A stretch of DNA of 64,000 bases, taken from NCBI GenBank assembly GCA_947589005.1, contig CANPZO010000003.1:1-64000 (forward strand). The letters are read 5' to 3'. Both the position numbers and the translations under genes were made by a program. Origin of the DNA: an uncultured Clostridia bacterium. GTDB lineage: Bacteria; Bacillota; Clostridia; UMGS1883. Below, piece after piece: positions 8,039 to 17,700 of the stretch (the stretch's first letter is position 1; each line of letters starts with the position of its first letter). Under the pieces are notes generated by a model. That model searched no databases. It was not told the origin of the DNA and saw only the letters and a program-made list of their open reading frames with translations.

Positions 8039-9322
8039 TTATTCCGCCAAAAGCTTTTCCACGGAAGCAAGCTTCACACAGGTAACAAAGACGTTCATCG
8101 CCGCTTGAAGCTCCTCGGGACTGGGGTAGGTGGGAGCTATGCGGATATTGCTGTCGCGGGGGTCCTTGCCGTAGGGGTAGGTCGCGCCCGCGTCGGTCAT
8201 TTTTACTCCCGCTTCGGCGGCGAGGCGGACAATTTTCTTCGCGCAGCCGTCGAGGGAGTCAAAGCTGACAAAATAGCCGCCCTTGGGGTTGTACCAGCTT
8301 CCGATGCCGAGGCCGCCGAGCTCCCGCTCAAGGGTGTCCGTAACGGTTTTGAACTTGGGGCGGATGAGCTGGGCATGGAGCATCATATGCTTTTTTATGC
8401 CGTCGAGGTTTTTGAAATAGCGCACATGGCGCAGCTGGTTCAGCTTATCGTGGCCGATGGTCTGAACGGAAAGGAGCTGCGCTATCTCCTTTATATTGGC
8501 CTTCGACGCGGCGATGGCGGCGATGCCGCTGCCGGGGAAGCTTATCTTGGATGTGGAGCTGAACTTATATACCATGTCGGGATTGCCGGCCTTTTTGCAC
8601 TCGGCCAGTATCTCCAGCAGGTAGTCCTGGTCGTCCTCGTAAAGGTGGTGGACGCAGTAGGCGTTGTCCCAGTAAATGCGGAAATCGGGAGCGGCGGGCT
8701 TAAGGTTCGCGAACCGGCGGACGGTTTCGTCGCTGTAGGTTATGCCCTGGGGGTTTGAATATTTGGGCACGCACCAAATACCCTTCACGGCGGGGTCGCT
8801 GTTCACATATTGCTCGACCATGTCCATGTCGGGACCGATCTCGCTCATGGGAATATTGATCATTTCGATGCCGAAAGCCTGAGTTATGGCGAAGTGGCGG
8901 TCATAGCCGGGAACCGGACAGAGAAACTTTACACTGTCCAGCTTGCACCAGGGGGTGTTGCCCATAACGCCGTGTATGTAGCTGCGGGCCACGGTGTCGA
9001 ACATTACGTTGAGGCTGGAGTTGCCGTATATGATTATCTCGTCGGGCTCGACCTCCATCATTTCGCCCAGTAGCCGCTTGGCCTCGCCGATGCCGGTGAG
9101 CTCGCCGTAGTTGCGGCAGTCGATGCCCTCTTCGCTTTTGAGGACGGAGTCGCTGTTCAGCACGTCCATGAGCCCCATGGACAAGTTGAGCTGGTCAAGG
9201 CCCGGCTTGCCTCTGGACATATCCAGAGAGAGGTTGGCCGCCTTGTGGCCCTCGTATTCCTTAAGGAGCTGTCCGTGAAGAGCGTTCAGCTCCTCCTTTG
9301 TCATTTCGGTATATGCTTTCAA
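8039..9322 (-). CDS. Aspartate aminotransferase-like PLP enzyme (PF12897 type)
   Basis: About 427 residues of the fold-type I aminotransferases, in the subgroup of Asp aminotransferases with DMSRGKPGLDQLNLS near the N-terminus. The PLP-binding lysine is in FSSTSKISFPGSG, and the substrate-binding Arg is in DSNIRIAPTYPS near the C-terminus. The probable reaction is aspartate plus 2-oxoglutarate to oxaloacetate plus glutamate. A TTG start at 9322 has AGGAGG eight bases upstream; a second TTG at 9328 is too close to it. A SigA promoter lies at 9382-9410, just beyond the murC stop. Confidence 0.85.
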   Translation of the reverse strand: MKAYTEMTKEELNALHGQLLKEYEGHKAANLSLDMSRGKPGLDQLNLSMGLMDVLNSDSVLKSEEGIDCRNYGELTGIGEAKRLLGEMMEVEPDEIIIYGNSSLNVMFDTVARSYIHGVMGNTPWCKLDSVKFLCPVPGYDRHFAITQAFGIEMINIPMSEIGPDMDMVEQYVNSDPAVKGIWCVPKYSNPQGITYSDETVRRFANLKPAAPDFRIYWDNAYCVHHLYEDDQDYLLEILAECKKAGNPDMVYKFSSTSKISFPGSGIAAIAASKANIKEIAQLLSVQTIGHDKLNQLRHVRYFKNLDGIKKHMMLHAQLIRPKFKTVTDTLERELGGLGIGSWYNPKGGYFVSFDSLDGCAKKIVRLAAEAGVKMTDAGATYPYGKDPRDSNIRIAPTYPSPEELQAAMNVFVTCVKLASVEKLLAE

Positions 9323-9381
9323 TGTCAAAACCTCCTGTATTTGGGCGCCGCCGTCTTTGGCGGCTTGATGCTATCCATATA

Positions 9382-9410
9382 ATATTACAACTTTCGCCCG
9401 TATAAGTCAA
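9382..9410 (-). promoter_or_regulatory. SigA-type promoter of the aminotransferase-dut unit
   Basis: Minus-strand TTGACT (9410-9405) and TAATAT (9387-9382), 17 bases apart. A GC-rich inverted repeat (GCCGCC/GGCGGC, about 9346-9363) lies in the leader. Confidence 0.65.
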
Positions 9411-9431
9411 TAACGGTTTTTGCCAAAATGC

Positions 9432-10799
9432 TTAATGTACGGTATGCTTTTTCAGGAGGTTTTCGCCAATTTTGTACACGTCTCCCGCGCCCATTGTGAT
9501 CAGCAGGTCACCCTCTCCCAGGGTTTCGGCCAGGTAGTTCTCTATCGCCTCGAAGGAGGGGAGGTAGAGCGCGCCGGGAATGTCTCCGGCCAGTCCCGCG
9601 GAGCTGACGATGCCGGTATCCTTTTCTCTGGCGGCGTAAATGTCGGCCAGAATGAGCTTTATGTCATGGCCGGAAAAGACCTTGGCGAAGTCGTCGTAAA
9701 GTGCCTTTGTACGGCTGTAGGTGTGGGGCTGGAACACGACGTAGGTGTTTTTGTAGTCCATTTCGCCGGCGGCGCTGAGGGTGGCCTCTATCTCGGTGGG
9801 GTGGTGGGCGTAGTCGTCCACCACCTCGCAGCCGTTAAAGCTGCCCTTTCGCTCAAAACGGCGGTGGGTGCCGAGGTAATGGCCGATGGCCTCCGCCGCC
9901 TTGACAAGGTCAAGGCCGAACTCGCCGGCCACGGCCGCCGCCGCGAGAGAATTGTAGATGTTGTGACGGCCCGGAACATTGAGCGATATCCGGCTCACAA
10001 GCGCGCCGTCCCTCATCAGGTCGAACGAATAGAGATCCTTGCCGTCGTGCACAATATTTTCGGCGGTGTAATCGGCGGGACCGTCGATGGCGAAGGTTAT
10101 TGTGCGCCGGTCAATGCCCTTGAGGGCGAGGCGCACGTTTTCGCTGTCGGCGTTGGCCACGATGCAGCCGTCATCCACCGTCAGGGCGGCAAAGTCGTGG
10201 AAGGCGTCGCGTATGTCCGCGATATCCCTGAAATAGTCCAGGTGGTCGGCGTCGATGTTCAGAATTACGGCCGTGCGGGAAACAAAGCTCAAAAAGCTGC
10301 GGCAGTATTCGCAGGCTTCGGCTATAAAATATTCCCGGCCGCCGATGCGTATGTTGCCGCCTATGACGTCAAGACTGCCGCCGATGCTGACTGTCGGGTC
10401 GCAGCCACATTCGAGAAAGGTCTGGGTGATGAGGCCGGTGGTGGTGGTTTTGCCGTGGGTGCCGCTGACGCAGATGGTATTTTTGTAACGCTTCATCAGC
10501 AGTCCGAGCATTTCGGGCCGCTCCACCTCGGGTATACCGAGCTCCCTGGCGCGCACGCGCTCCGGATTGTCTTCTTTTACCGCGGCGGTGTAGACCACCA
10601 GGTCCTGGTCGGTGATGTTTTCCGCCCGCTGGGGGCCGATAAATATTTTCGCGCCGTCCCGCTCAAGTCTGTCGGTCAGCTCGGAAGAGTTCCAGTCCGA
10701 ACCCGTGACGGGGCATCCGAGGTCCATAAGCAGCTCCGCGATGCCGCTCATGCTTACGCCGCCTATACCAATCAAATGAATTTTCGGGTGTTTATCCAT
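9432..10799 (-). CDS. murC: UDP-N-acetylmuramate--L-alanine ligase
   Basis: 455 residues with the Mur ligase layout: N-terminal Rossmann domain (IHLIGIGGVSMSGIAELL), ATP-binding P-loop (CVSGTHGKTTTTGLI), central domain (NIDADHLDYF) and C-terminal domain (VVDDYAHHPTEIEATL). It adds L-alanine to UDP-N-acetylmuramate in cytoplasmic peptidoglycan precursor synthesis. The ATG at 10799 has no close ribosome site. An in-frame TTG at 10814 has GGGAG ten bases upstream and may be the true start, adding five residues. It diverges from spoVG across a shared AT-rich promoter region. Confidence 0.95.
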   Translation of the reverse strand: MDKHPKIHLIGIGGVSMSGIAELLMDLGCPVTGSDWNSSELTDRLERDGAKIFIGPQRAENITDQDLVVYTAAVKEDNPERVRARELGIPEVERPEMLGLLMKRYKNTICVSGTHGKTTTTGLITQTFLECGCDPTVSIGGSLDVIGGNIRIGGREYFIAEACEYCRSFLSFVSRTAVILNIDADHLDYFRDIADIRDAFHDFAALTVDDGCIVANADSENVRLALKGIDRRTITFAIDGPADYTAENIVHDGKDLYSFDLMRDGALVSRISLNVPGRHNIYNSLAAAAVAGEFGLDLVKAAEAIGHYLGTHRRFERKGSFNGCEVVDDYAHHPTEIEATLSAAGEMDYKNTYVVFQPHTYSRTKALYDDFAKVFSGHDIKLILADIYAAREKDTGIVSSAGLAGDIPGALYLPSFEAIENYLAETLGEGDLLITMGAGDVYKIGENLLKKHTVH

Positions 10800-10868
10800 A
10801 ACATTAGCGTTCAATTTGTAACATCTCCCATAATCACAAAATTTCTTAAAAAATTTTAAAAATATGTG

Positions 10869-10897
10869 TTGAAATTTTTCTAATAATTTGATATTAT
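10869..10897 (+). promoter_or_regulatory. Likely spoVG promoter
   Basis: TTGAAA (10869-10874) and TATTAT (10892-10897), 17 bases apart, about 70 bases before the spoVG start. It shares its -10 bases with the murC promoter on the other strand. Confidence 0.6.
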
Positions 10898-10919
10898 AAA
10901 AAAAGGGTAGAAAAGTCAA
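10893..10919 (-). promoter_or_regulatory. Likely murC promoter
   Basis: Minus-strand TTGACT (10919-10914) with TATAAT (10898-10893) 15 bases away, or TAATAT (10896-10891) 17 bases away. It overlaps the oppositely directed spoVG promoter. Confidence 0.55.
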
Positions 10920-10968
10920 GTGGTAAAACCAAAAAAATTGAAAAATTTTAAACCAGGAGGAAACAACG

Positions 10969-11253
10969 ATGCGTATTACCGACATCCGTATTCGGAAGGT
11001 AAGCGTGGATAGCAAAATGAAAGCAGTTGTTTCTGTCACGTTTGACGACGAACTGGTGGTTCACGACATTAAGATAATTGATGGGCGTGACAAGCTATTT
11101 ATAGCTATGCCAAGTAGAAGGACAGCAGAGGGAGAGTTCAAGGATATTGCTCACCCTATTACAGGTACTATGCGTGAAACACTGCAAAACGCTATTCTCG
11201 CGAAGTACGAAGAGTTCTTGTCACAGGACACGACATCAGGTTTAAGGGAATGA
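10969..11253 (+). CDS. spoVG: SpoVG RNA/DNA-binding regulator
   Basis: 94 residues, full length for SpoVG. It begins MRITDIRIRKV and contains the conserved core VTFDDELVVHDIKII, FIAMPSRR and FKDIAHPI. SpoVG proteins bind nucleic acid and affect septation, sporulation and surface traits in Firmicutes. A strong AGGAGG lies upstream. It starts a run with glmU and prs in the gene order seen in Bacillus and many Clostridia. A long GC-rich hairpin at 11262-11316 separates it from glmU. Confidence 0.95.
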   Translation: MRITDIRIRKVSVDSKMKAVVSVTFDDELVVHDIKIIDGRDKLFIAMPSRRTAEGEFKDIAHPITGTMRETLQNAILAKYEEFLSQDTTSGLRE

Positions 11254-11261
11254 CTTTTCCG

Positions 11262-11316
11262 AAAGCGGCGGCAGTCGACCCCGGCTCCCCCAGAGCGGGG
11301 ATGCCGCCGCCGCTTT
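11262..11316 (+). terminator. GC-rich hairpin after spoVG
   Basis: AAAGCGGCGGCA (11262-11273) pairs with TGCCGCCGCCGCTTT (11302-11316) with one bulge. A smaller pairing lies in the loop. No T-run follows, so it may attenuate or stabilise the transcript rather than fully end it. Confidence 0.4.
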
Positions 11317-11370
11317 GGGCGTACATCAGACAAATGTAAGACATAAGCAGTGAAAGGATGATTGTTTGTT

Positions 11371-12735
11371 ATGGGTGATCTGTCACTTATAATCTTGGCC
11401 GCCGGCCATGGAAAACGAATGAAGTCCGAGGACAGCAAGGTTATTCACAGGGTATGCGGTAAGGAAATGATCAATCATGTTCTTGACGCTGCATTGAAAG
11501 CGGGCTGTGCGAACGCGACCGTAGTGGTTGGGCACAGGAGAGAACAGGTGATACGGGCAGTTGGTGAACGGGCGGCGACAGCGGTGCAGGAGCAGCAGCT
11601 TGGCACCGGTCACGCTGTGATGCAGGCCGCGCGGGAGCTTGAGCGCAGTAAGCACGTGCTCATTCTCCCTGGCGACACTCCGCTTATTACCGCCGAAACT
11701 CTGCAGGCGGCAATTTCAAAACACATTGATGACAACAACGGCGCCACGGTTATTACGGCCAGGGTGCCGGACCCCGCCGGCTACGGACGCATAGTCCGCG
11801 TCGGCGAGGAGGTAGAGAAGATAGTCGAGCACAAGGACGCCACCGACGGAGAAAAACTGATCGACGAGGTCAACAGCGGGATGTACTGCTTTGACAGCGC
11901 CCTTCTCAAAAAGGCGCTTGAAAAGATAACCGCTGACAACGCTCAGGGTGAGTATTACCTTACCGACGTCTTTGAGATACTGAGGAACGAGGGCGTTAAG
12001 ATAGGCGCCTTCACAGTTGAAAACTATCAGGAAATACTGGGTGTGAACGACAGGGTGCAGCTGTCGGAGGCTGAAAAGCTTATGCGCGCCCGGATTAACC
12101 GCGGGCATATGCTCGGCGGCGTTACTCTTATCGATCCCGACAGTACCTATATCGGGCCCGACGTGGTCATCGGTACGGACACTGTTATCTACCCCGGGGC
12201 GATTTTGGAGGGCCGCACAAAGGTGGGCGACAATGTTATTATTGGCCAAAACTGCCGCCTTGTAAACGCTGAGATAGCCCGCGGCGTAGACATCTGGTCG
12301 TCTACGATAATCGACAGTTCTGTGGACGAGGGCACTCATGTGGGTCCCTACGCTTACATACGCCCGGACTGCACGGTGGGCAGGAACTGTAAGGTGGGCG
12401 ATTTTGTCGAGCTTAAGAAAGCGTCCATCGGCGACGGTACGAAGCTCAGTCACCTTACATACGTCGGCGACGCCGACGTGGGCAGGGGCTGTAACTTCGG
12501 CTGCGGCACGGTGGTTGTGAACTATGACGGAAAAAATAAATACAGAACGGTAATAGGGGATAACGCCTTTATCGGATGTAACTCAAATCTTGTATCTCCC
12601 GTAACGATAAACGAAGGGGCCTATGTGGCGGCGGGCAGTACAATAACTGACGACGTTCCGTCTGAAACCCTTGCGATAGCAAGAGCGAGACAGGTTATCA
12701 AGGAGAACTGGAAGGACAGACGGGAAGAAAGCTGA
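11371..12735 (+). CDS. glmU: Bifunctional GlcNAc-1-P uridyltransferase/GlcN-1-P acetyltransferase
   Basis: 454 residues in two domains. The N-terminal nucleotidyltransferase has [19 protein letters not shown] and LPGDTPLI. The C-terminal left-handed beta-helix with hexapeptide repeats starts near residue 250; its active-site region is [22 protein letters not shown] and [11 protein letters not shown]. It makes UDP-GlcNAc for peptidoglycan and other envelope polymers. The ATG at 11371 fits family N-termini; the ribosome site AAAGGA is about 12 bases upstream, slightly far. Confidence 0.96.
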   Translation: MGDLSLIILAAGHGKRMKSEDSKVIHRVCGKEMINHVLDAALKAGCANATVVVGHRREQVIRAVGERAATAVQEQQLGTGHAVMQAARELERSKHVLILPGDTPLITAETLQAAISKHIDDNNGATVITARVPDPAGYGRIVRVGEEVEKIVEHKDATDGEKLIDEVNSGMYCFDSALLKKALEKITADNAQGEYYLTDVFEILRNEGVKIGAFTVENYQEILGVNDRVQLSEAEKLMRARINRGHMLGGVTLIDPDSTYIGPDVVIGTDTVIYPGAILEGRTKVGDNVIIGQNCRLVNAEIARGVDIWSSTIIDSSVDEGTHVGPYAYIRPDCTVGRNCKVGDFVELKKASIGDGTKLSHLTYVGDADVGRGCNFGCGTVVVNYDGKNKYRTVIGDNAFIGCNSNLVSPVTINEGAYVAAGSTITDDVPSETLAIARARQVIKENWKDRREES

Positions 12736-12795
12736 CGCGGGACAGGACGTTCGGCCGCGCGGCTTTTCACGGAACAATGAACAAAGGGCCTGGGA

Positions 12796-12817
12796 CCTCC
12801 GCCGCGGGCGGCGGAGG
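12796..12817. other. GC-rich hairpin between glmU and prs
   Basis: CCTCCGCC (12796-12803) and GGCGGAGG (12810-12817) form an eight-base stem. No T-run follows. It could be a processing or attenuation structure. Confidence 0.4.
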
Positions 12818-12865
12818 CCCCACGGAGCTTCGGTCAGCAGGACAACAATGAGAGGAGAGTTTCAA

Positions 12866-13822
12866 ATGATATCCCATGGTAAAAACATCAAGATTTTCGC
12901 AGGCAACTCAAACCCCGATCTCGCCCGCTCCATAGCGGACAACCTCAAGGCTCCCATCTGCGACGCGGTGGTGGGCAAGTTTTCCGACGGCGAGGTTTTT
13001 GTGAATATACAGGAGACCGTCCGCGGCAGCGACGTTTTCATAGTGCAGTCCACCAACAACCCCGTAAACGACAACCTCATGGAGCTGCTCATTATGATAG
13101 ACGCCTTCAAGCGGGCCAGCGCGGGGCGCATTACGGCGGTTATGCCGTACTTCGGCTATGCCCGCCAGGACCGTAAGGCCAAGGCCCGTGACCCCATCAG
13201 CGCCAAGCTGGTGGCCGACATCATTACCAAGGCCGGGGCCAACCGCGTCCTTACCATGGATTTGCACTGCGCTCAGATACAGGGCTTTTTCGATATTCCT
13301 GTGGACCATCTTCTGGGCGTGCCGATACTCACCCCTTATTACATGGATAAATTTAAGGACGACCTCGAGGATCTGGTTGTGGTTTCGCCCGATTTCGGCA
13401 GCGTGACCCGCGCCCGAAACGTGGCCCGCAGGCTGGACGTGCCCATCGCCATCATCGACAAGCGCCGGCCAAAGCCCAATGTCAGCGAGGTAATGAATAT
13501 TATCGGCGACATCAAGGGCAAGCGCGTCATACTTGTTGACGATATGATAGATACCGCCGGCACCATAACTCACGGCGCCGCCGCCCTTATCGAAAAGGGA
13601 GCGAAGGAGGTCTACGCCTGCTGCACTCACGCGGTGCTTAGCGGCCCCGCCATCGAGCGGCTGGAGGAAAGCCCAATAAAGGAGCTTGTAGTCCTGGACA
13701 CCATCGCGCTCACCCCCGAAAAGAAAATAGACAAGATAAAAACTCTCAGTGTGGCTCCGGTTTTCGCGGAGGCCATCGCGAGGATATACAAAGAAGTCTC
13801 CATAAGCACATTGTTTATGTGA
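12866..13822 (+). CDS. prs: Ribose-phosphate pyrophosphokinase
   Basis: 318 residues, full length. Characteristic blocks are [33 protein letters not shown], the catalytic flexible-loop region after [12 protein letters not shown], and the PRPP-binding loop [11 protein letters not shown]. It makes PRPP from ribose 5-phosphate and ATP for nucleotide, His and Trp synthesis. The start at 12866 follows AGAGGAG by eight bases; an upstream ATG at 12848 overlaps that site and is less likely. Confidence 0.97.
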   Translation: MISHGKNIKIFAGNSNPDLARSIADNLKAPICDAVVGKFSDGEVFVNIQETVRGSDVFIVQSTNNPVNDNLMELLIMIDAFKRASAGRITAVMPYFGYARQDRKAKARDPISAKLVADIITKAGANRVLTMDLHCAQIQGFFDIPVDHLLGVPILTPYYMDKFKDDLEDLVVVSPDFGSVTRARNVARRLDVPIAIIDKRRPKPNVSEVMNIIGDIKGKRVILVDDMIDTAGTITHGAAALIEKGAKEVYACCTHAVLSGPAIERLEESPIKELVVLDTIALTPEKKIDKIKTLSVAPVFAEAIARIYKEVSISTLFM

Positions 13823-13840
13823 CAATAAATTCAACACACA

Positions 13841-13860
13841 GGCGGATGAAAATCCGCCTT
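13841..13860 (+). terminator. Short hairpin after prs
   Basis: GGCGGAT, loop GAAA, ATCCGCC, then TTATTAT. A stable GNRA-capped stem with a weak T-run; probably a partial terminator between prs and pth. Confidence 0.5.
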
Positions 13861-13912
13861 ATTATGGTAATTTTGGCGAAAGTTACCGACCGCATGAAAG
13901 GACAGATATCAT

Positions 13913-14494
13913 ATGTATCTCATCGTCGGCCTCGGCAATCCGGGCAGGGATTATTCTCAAACCCGGCACAACGTGGGTTTCGTCGCCCTCGATTACCTGG
14001 CCCAGTGTTATAATATTCCGGTCGAGCGCCTGAAGTTCAGGGGGGCTTACGGCGAGGGCCGGATAGCGGGAGAAAAATGTATTCTCCTCAAGCCTCACAC
14101 CTATATGAACCTCAGCGGCGAAAGCGTCCGCGACTGCGCGGAATTCTATAAGATACCCCCCGAGAATATAATCGTAATGTACGACGATGTGGCGCTGGGC
14201 GTGGGCTCGGTGCGCATCCGTCCCGGCGGCAGCGCCGGCGGACATAACGGCATGAAAAGCATAATTTATCAGCTTAACAGCGACCAATTCCCCAGGGTAC
14301 GGTTCGGGGTGGGCGCTCCCGAGCACGGCATGGTTGACCATGTGCTGGGCAAGTTTTCCCACGAGGACGGCGTCGCGGTGACGGCGGCCATTAAAAATGT
14401 GGAGCTGATCATTCCCGAAATCATATCCAACGGCGTACAGTCGGCGATGAATAAATTTAACAAAAAAGGAGCGGACACAAATGGAAACGGTTGA
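13913..14494 (+). CDS. pth: Peptidyl-tRNA hydrolase
   Basis: 193 residues. It starts MYLIVGLGNPG, followed by the catalytic His in TRHNVGF near residue 20, then PHTYMNLSG, the Asp in YDDVALGVG and GGSAGGHNGMKSI. It releases tRNA from peptidyl-tRNAs dropped from the ribosome. The last 14 bases overlap the next small gene, suggesting coupled translation. Its place between prs and mfd is standard for Firmicutes. Confidence 0.96.
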   Translation: MYLIVGLGNPGRDYSQTRHNVGFVALDYLAQCYNIPVERLKFRGAYGEGRIAGEKCILLKPHTYMNLSGESVRDCAEFYKIPPENIIVMYDDVALGVGSVRIRPGGSAGGHNGMKSIIYQLNSDQFPRVRFGVGAPEHGMVDHVLGKFSHEDGVAVTAAIKNVELIIPEIISNGVQSAMNKFNKKGADTNGNG

Positions 14495-14738
14495 ATACAA
14501 GTTTGACACCCAGCTCCTCATCGAGGGCCACGACCTTGACGAGGACGATATCAACGACTATATAAGGAACAATATCGTTGGCGACAGCCTGCTTGCCGTG
14601 GGCGACGACGAGCTTATCAAGATACACTATCATACCAACACCCCATGGAAGGTGCTGGAATACTGCGCCTCTCTCGGTGAGATATACGACGTCGTTGTTG
14701 AAAATATGGAGCGTCAGGCTAACGGCCTGCAAGGGTAA
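14481..14738 (+). CDS. Small protein resembling the FakA middle domain
   Basis: 85 residues. The stretch GDSLLAVGDDELIKIHYHTN followed by PWKVLEYCASLGEIYDVVVENM resembles the middle domain of FakA-type fatty acid kinases (DAK2/DegV system). The kinase DhaL-like domain is absent, so this is a free-standing domain. AAGGAG precedes the ATG by nine bases. The gene overlaps pth by 14 bases and ends 3 bases before mfd, so it is almost surely expressed with both. Function unknown; the family match is from memory of the motif and should be tested by a profile search. Confidence 0.7.
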   Translation: METVEYKFDTQLLIEGHDLDEDDINDYIRNNIVGDSLLAVGDDELIKIHYHTNTPWKVLEYCASLGEIYDVVVENMERQANGLQG

Positions 14739-14741
14739 AGT

Positions 14742-17700
14742 ATGAATTTAAGCAATATCCTGTCCGGCAGCGCGGAATTTAATGAGATTATCGCTGCCGT
14801 GGAGAGGGGCGAGCTGCCGCTGAACATCTGCGGCGCGGTTGACGCCCAAAAAGCGCATATGATAAGCGCCGTCTGCGGCGGGACCCGCAGGGCGATGGTG
14901 ATTGCGCCCAACGAGACCTCCGCCCGCCGGCTGCTGGACGACCTGAGCTTCTTTATAAAGGGAAGGTTTGTTTACGTGCCGCCCCGACCCATGCTTCTCC
15001 ATAAGGTAGACGCCGCCGACCATGACATTGACAACCGGCGTATGAGCGCCCTCAAGGCTGTGGAAGAGGGCGCTTTTGCCGTGCTTTCGATAGAAAGCCT
15101 CATGCAGTTTGTGCCCGGCGTGCGGTCGTTGAGAGAGCTGTCGTTTAAAATCAGGGTTGGCACTGTCATCGACACCGATGCCTTCGCCAAAAGGCTCGCC
15201 GCCATGGGCTATACGCGCATGGACACCGTGGACGGCAAGGGACAGTTCGCCATACGCGGCGGCATAATCGACGTGTTCGGCCCCAATATGACCATGCCTG
15301 TGCGCATGGAGCTTTTCGGCGACGAGGTGGACCTGCTTCGGGCCTTTGATTTGGTAAGCCAGCTCAGCGTTGACCACATTGACGAGGCCGAGGTCATTCC
15401 GGTATCCGCCCCCGATGAGGACGACAGTCTTTTGAGCTATTTCGCCCCCGACGACCTCATTTTTATCGACGAGCCCCAAAGGGTCGGCGAGGCGGCCAAG
15501 GTGGTGGAATTTGAGCTTGGCGAAAATCTGACCGCCCTTAAGGACGAGGAGGACATCGATCCGGACAAAAAATATATCAACGATTATTCGGCCATTGTTA
15601 AGGCCCTTAATAAAAGAAAGACCATCTGTCTGTCGGCCCTCAGCCGCCGCAGCGGTGACATTCGCTCGGCGGCGGTCTGTAATATAACCGCGAAGGGTCT
15701 GGGCAATTACGGCGGAAATATAAGCTTCCTCATGGACGATATCGAGCGATGGCACAAGGAAAACGGCCGCGTTATCATTCTCGGCGGCAGCACCGGCCGG
15801 ACCCAGAAGCTCAGGGAGGCTTTGGACGAGAGGGGCATACGGGCCTCCATCACCGCTTTTGACGAGGAGTTCACCCCCGGCGTGGTCGCGATAATGCGCG
15901 GCAGCATAACCAAGGGCTTCGAATACCCGCTTATAAATACCGTCATCGTCAGCGACAGGGAGCTTTTCGCCGACGAAAAGAAAAAGCGCGTCAACCGCCG
16001 CGGCTCCAACGAGGAAAAGATAAAGAATATCGACAAGCTTGTGGTGGGCGACTATATAGTTCACAAAATACACGGCATAGGCCGTTATCAGGGCATAGTC
16101 CGCATGACCGTCAACAAGGTGGTGCGGGACTATATAAAGCTGGAATACAGGGGAGAGGACAGTCTTTTCATACCGGTGGGCCAGCTTGACAATATCAGCA
16201 AGTACGTGGGCGGCGGAGAGGACAGGGCCGTCCGTCTGAACCGCCTTGGCAGCGGCGAGTGGACCAATACCAAACGCAAGGTCAAGCAGTCCGTCCGTGA
16301 TTTGGCCGACAGCCTGATAAAGCTATATGCCGAGCGTCAGCACAGTCAGGGCTTCGCTTTTAGCAAGGATACCACCTGGCAGCACCAGTTCGAAAGCGAG
16401 TTCCCATACGAGGAGACCGAGGACCAGCTCCGCAGCATTGACGAGGTAAAGCGCGATATGGAAAGCGGCCGCCCCATGGACCGTCTGCTCTGCGGCGACG
16501 TGGGCTTCGGCAAGACCGAGGTGGCCATGCGCGGCGCGTTCAAGGCCGTTATGGACGGCAAGCAGGTGGCCTACCTCTGTCCGACCACCATTCTCGCCAG
16601 CCAGCACGCCAACAATTTTGCCCAGCGCATGAGCAGCTTCCCCGTCACTGTCAGAATGTTAAGCCGCTTCAGCCGGCCAAAGCAGGCGAAGGAGACCCTG
16701 CGTATGCTTGAGACGGGGGAGTGCGACGTGGTCATCGGCACCCACCGGCTGCTGCAAAAAAACGTTAAATTCAAGGACCTGGGGCTGCTGATAGTTGACG
16801 AGGAGCAGCGATTTGGCGTTGCCCATAAGGAAAAAATAAAGGAACTGAAAAAAAATGTGGACGTGCTGACCCTCAGCGCGACGCCTATCCCAAGGACCCT
16901 CCACATGGCCATGATAGGCATCAGGGATATGTCGGTGCTGACCCAGCCGCCGGACGACCGCTATCCGGTGCAGACCTACGTTATGGAGTACAGCGAGGCC
17001 GTGGTCTCCAACGCCATACACCGTGAGCTGGCCCGGGGCGGACAGGTGTATTACCTCTGCAACCGAATACTCGCGCTGGACAAGATAGCCCAGCGGGTGC
17101 AGAATATGGCGCCCGACGCGAGGGTGGCCGTAGCCCACGGGCGTATGGGGGAGGCCGAATTGGAGGAAACGATGATGAGGGTAATGGAGGGGGAGATAGA
17201 TATCCTCATCTGCACTACCATTATCGAGACCGGCCTCGACATACCCAACGTAAATACCATAATAATTGAAAACGCCGACTGCATGGGCCTCAGCCAGCTT
17301 TACCAGCTTCGCGGCAGAGTGGGGCGGAGCAGCCGCCTCGCTTACGCTTATCTGACCTACCGGCGGGATAAGATCCTCGACGAGGTGGCGGAAAAGCGCC
17401 TGCGCGCCATCAAGGAGTTCACCGAGTTCGGCAGCGGCTTTAAAATCGCCATGCGCGACCTTGAGATAAGGGGCGCGGGCAATGTCCTCGGTCCGGAGCA
17501 GCACGGCCATATGGCCGCGGTGGGTTACGATATGTACTGTTCGCTCCTGGAGGAGGCGGTGAACGAGGCTATGGGCAAGCCCGCCCAGCCTAAGAAGGAG
17601 GAGACGCTTATCGACATAAACATAAGCGCCTATATCCCCGAAGATTATATTCCCACCTCCGAGCTGCGCATAGAGGCGTACAAGCGCATTGCGGAGATAG

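Noticed and set aside
9420-10859. A long + strand frame opposite murC
   Set aside because: MurC on the minus strand has all ligase motifs; the opposite frame is a codon-bias shadow.
10800-11039. Long N-terminal extension of murC
   Set aside because: It runs through AT-rich promoter DNA and into spoVG; only the five-residue TTG extension to 10814 is plausible.
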